This document shows positions 63,740 through 64,000 of a stretch of 64,000 bases of DNA, piece after piece. The notes beneath the pieces were generated by a model. That model made no database searches, was not told the origin of the DNA, and saw only the letters and a program-made list of their open reading frames with translations. The position numbers and the translations under genes were made by a program. Positions within the stretch are counted from its first letter, which is position 1. Each line of letters opens with the position of its first letter. This DNA comes from Spirosoma profusum (GTDB taxonomy: Bacteria; Bacteroidota; Bacteroidia; Cytophagales; Spirosomataceae). The DNA lies in assembly GCF_014699005.1 (NCBI RefSeq), contig NZ_JACWZY010000027.1, positions 1-64,000 of the forward strand, written 5' to 3'.

Positions 63740-64000
63740 ATGCAAGGGCCAATATTGGGAAACGTTCGTGGTATTATCAACCGGATGTGGAAATCACGTG
63801 TGGTTAAAACTCTGATTGGCATCGGATTGATTGGTTTTGCCCTCGATTTTTTCTTTCCCGTCCCAACCAACGTCCCCTACTCGACACTCATTGCCGCTCG
63901 GGATGGCTCTATTCTGCACGCTTTTTTGAGCCGCGACGATAAATGGCGCATGTACGCCGAACTGGACGAAATTACGCCCACGCTTCGCGACGCCATTCTG
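63740..64000 (+). CDS. pbpC: Penicillin-binding protein 1C (N-terminal part, cut by window edge)
   Basis: The first 87 residues of a class A penicillin-binding protein of the PbpC type. After a short cytoplasmic tail and one transmembrane helix (about 24-42, VKTLIGIGLIGFALDFFF), the sequence VPYSTLIAARDGSILHAFLS and DDKWRMYAELDEITPTLRDA is the characteristic PBP1C lead into the glycosyltransferase domain. The glycosyltransferase and transpeptidase domains lie beyond the right edge. PbpC polymerises or repairs peptidoglycan. Confidence 0.88.
   Translation, partial: MQGPILGNVRGIINRMWKSRVVKTLIGIGLIGFALDFFFPVPTNVPYSTLIAARDGSILHAFLSRDDKWRMYAELDEITPTLRDAIL

Noticed and set aside
1..64000. CRISPR arrays, tRNA or rRNA genes, prophage or a complete transposon
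   Set aside because: I looked for regularly spaced repeats, tRNA-like cloverleaf/T-loop sequences and transposase motifs and found none that stand up.

Overview
The window looks like chromosomal DNA of a Cytophagales bacterium (phylum Bacteroidota), most like Spirosoma or a close relative. Supporting signs are a SusC/SusD pair, several exact TAnnTTTG promoter -7 boxes, short lipoproteins, Tat-exported Gfo/Idh/MocA oxidoreductases, a pirin, BatD, TreY and an almost complete lack of Shine-Dalgarno sequences. No rRNA, tRNA, CRISPR array, phage or intact transposase was found.

Layout. 1-14 kb holds mixed housekeeping genes: rplC (cut by the left edge), a thiolase, pirin, Fpg/MutM, a coiled-coil membrane protein, a transglutaminase-lipoprotein pair, a PD40/OmpA protein, a UvrD/PcrA helicase, and an ECF sigma / anti-sigma / cell-surface protein operon. 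14-24 kb carries a DUF985 cupin, tpiA, an aspartyl protease with a PDZ domain, a PhoB/PhoR-like two-component pair, an AI-2E-type transporter, a Tat-signal oxidoreductase and transketolase. 24.2-40.4 kb is a polysaccharide-utilisation locus (PUL): GntR/UTRA regulator, SGNH esterase, alpha/beta esterase, GH106-like rhamnosidase, an 845-residue enzyme I cannot place, SusD, SusC, an AraA/FucI-type isomerase and an MFS sugar transporter. A rhamnose-rich, esterified plant polysaccharide such as a pectin rhamnogalacturonan is the likely substrate (inference). 40.4-64 kb has a DUF1028 protein, treY beside a remnant resembling treZ, a ricin-lectin protein, an orphan LytTR regulator beside possible insertion-sequence debris, an APC permease, a secreted M43-type metalloprotease, a second Tat oxidoreductase, ApbE, two Uma2 proteins, aroC, cupin and AraC genes, BatD, a 70-residue small protein, a beta-CASP nuclease and the start of pbpC.

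Most notable signals. (1) A family of six palindromic elements, each exactly 89 bp, with five of the six occupying successive gene junctions of the PUL. (2) A 14-bp palindrome, CTTAGTGCACTAAG, downstream of the -7 box of the isomerase gene and repeated with 12/14 identity at the MFS transporter promoter: a likely operator for the local regulator. (3) An unrecognised two-part putative glycosidase in the PUL. (4) A very over-represented octamer, AACGTAGY, across genes on both strands. (5) A compact promoter-RNA-terminator unit with no start codon just upstream of rplC.
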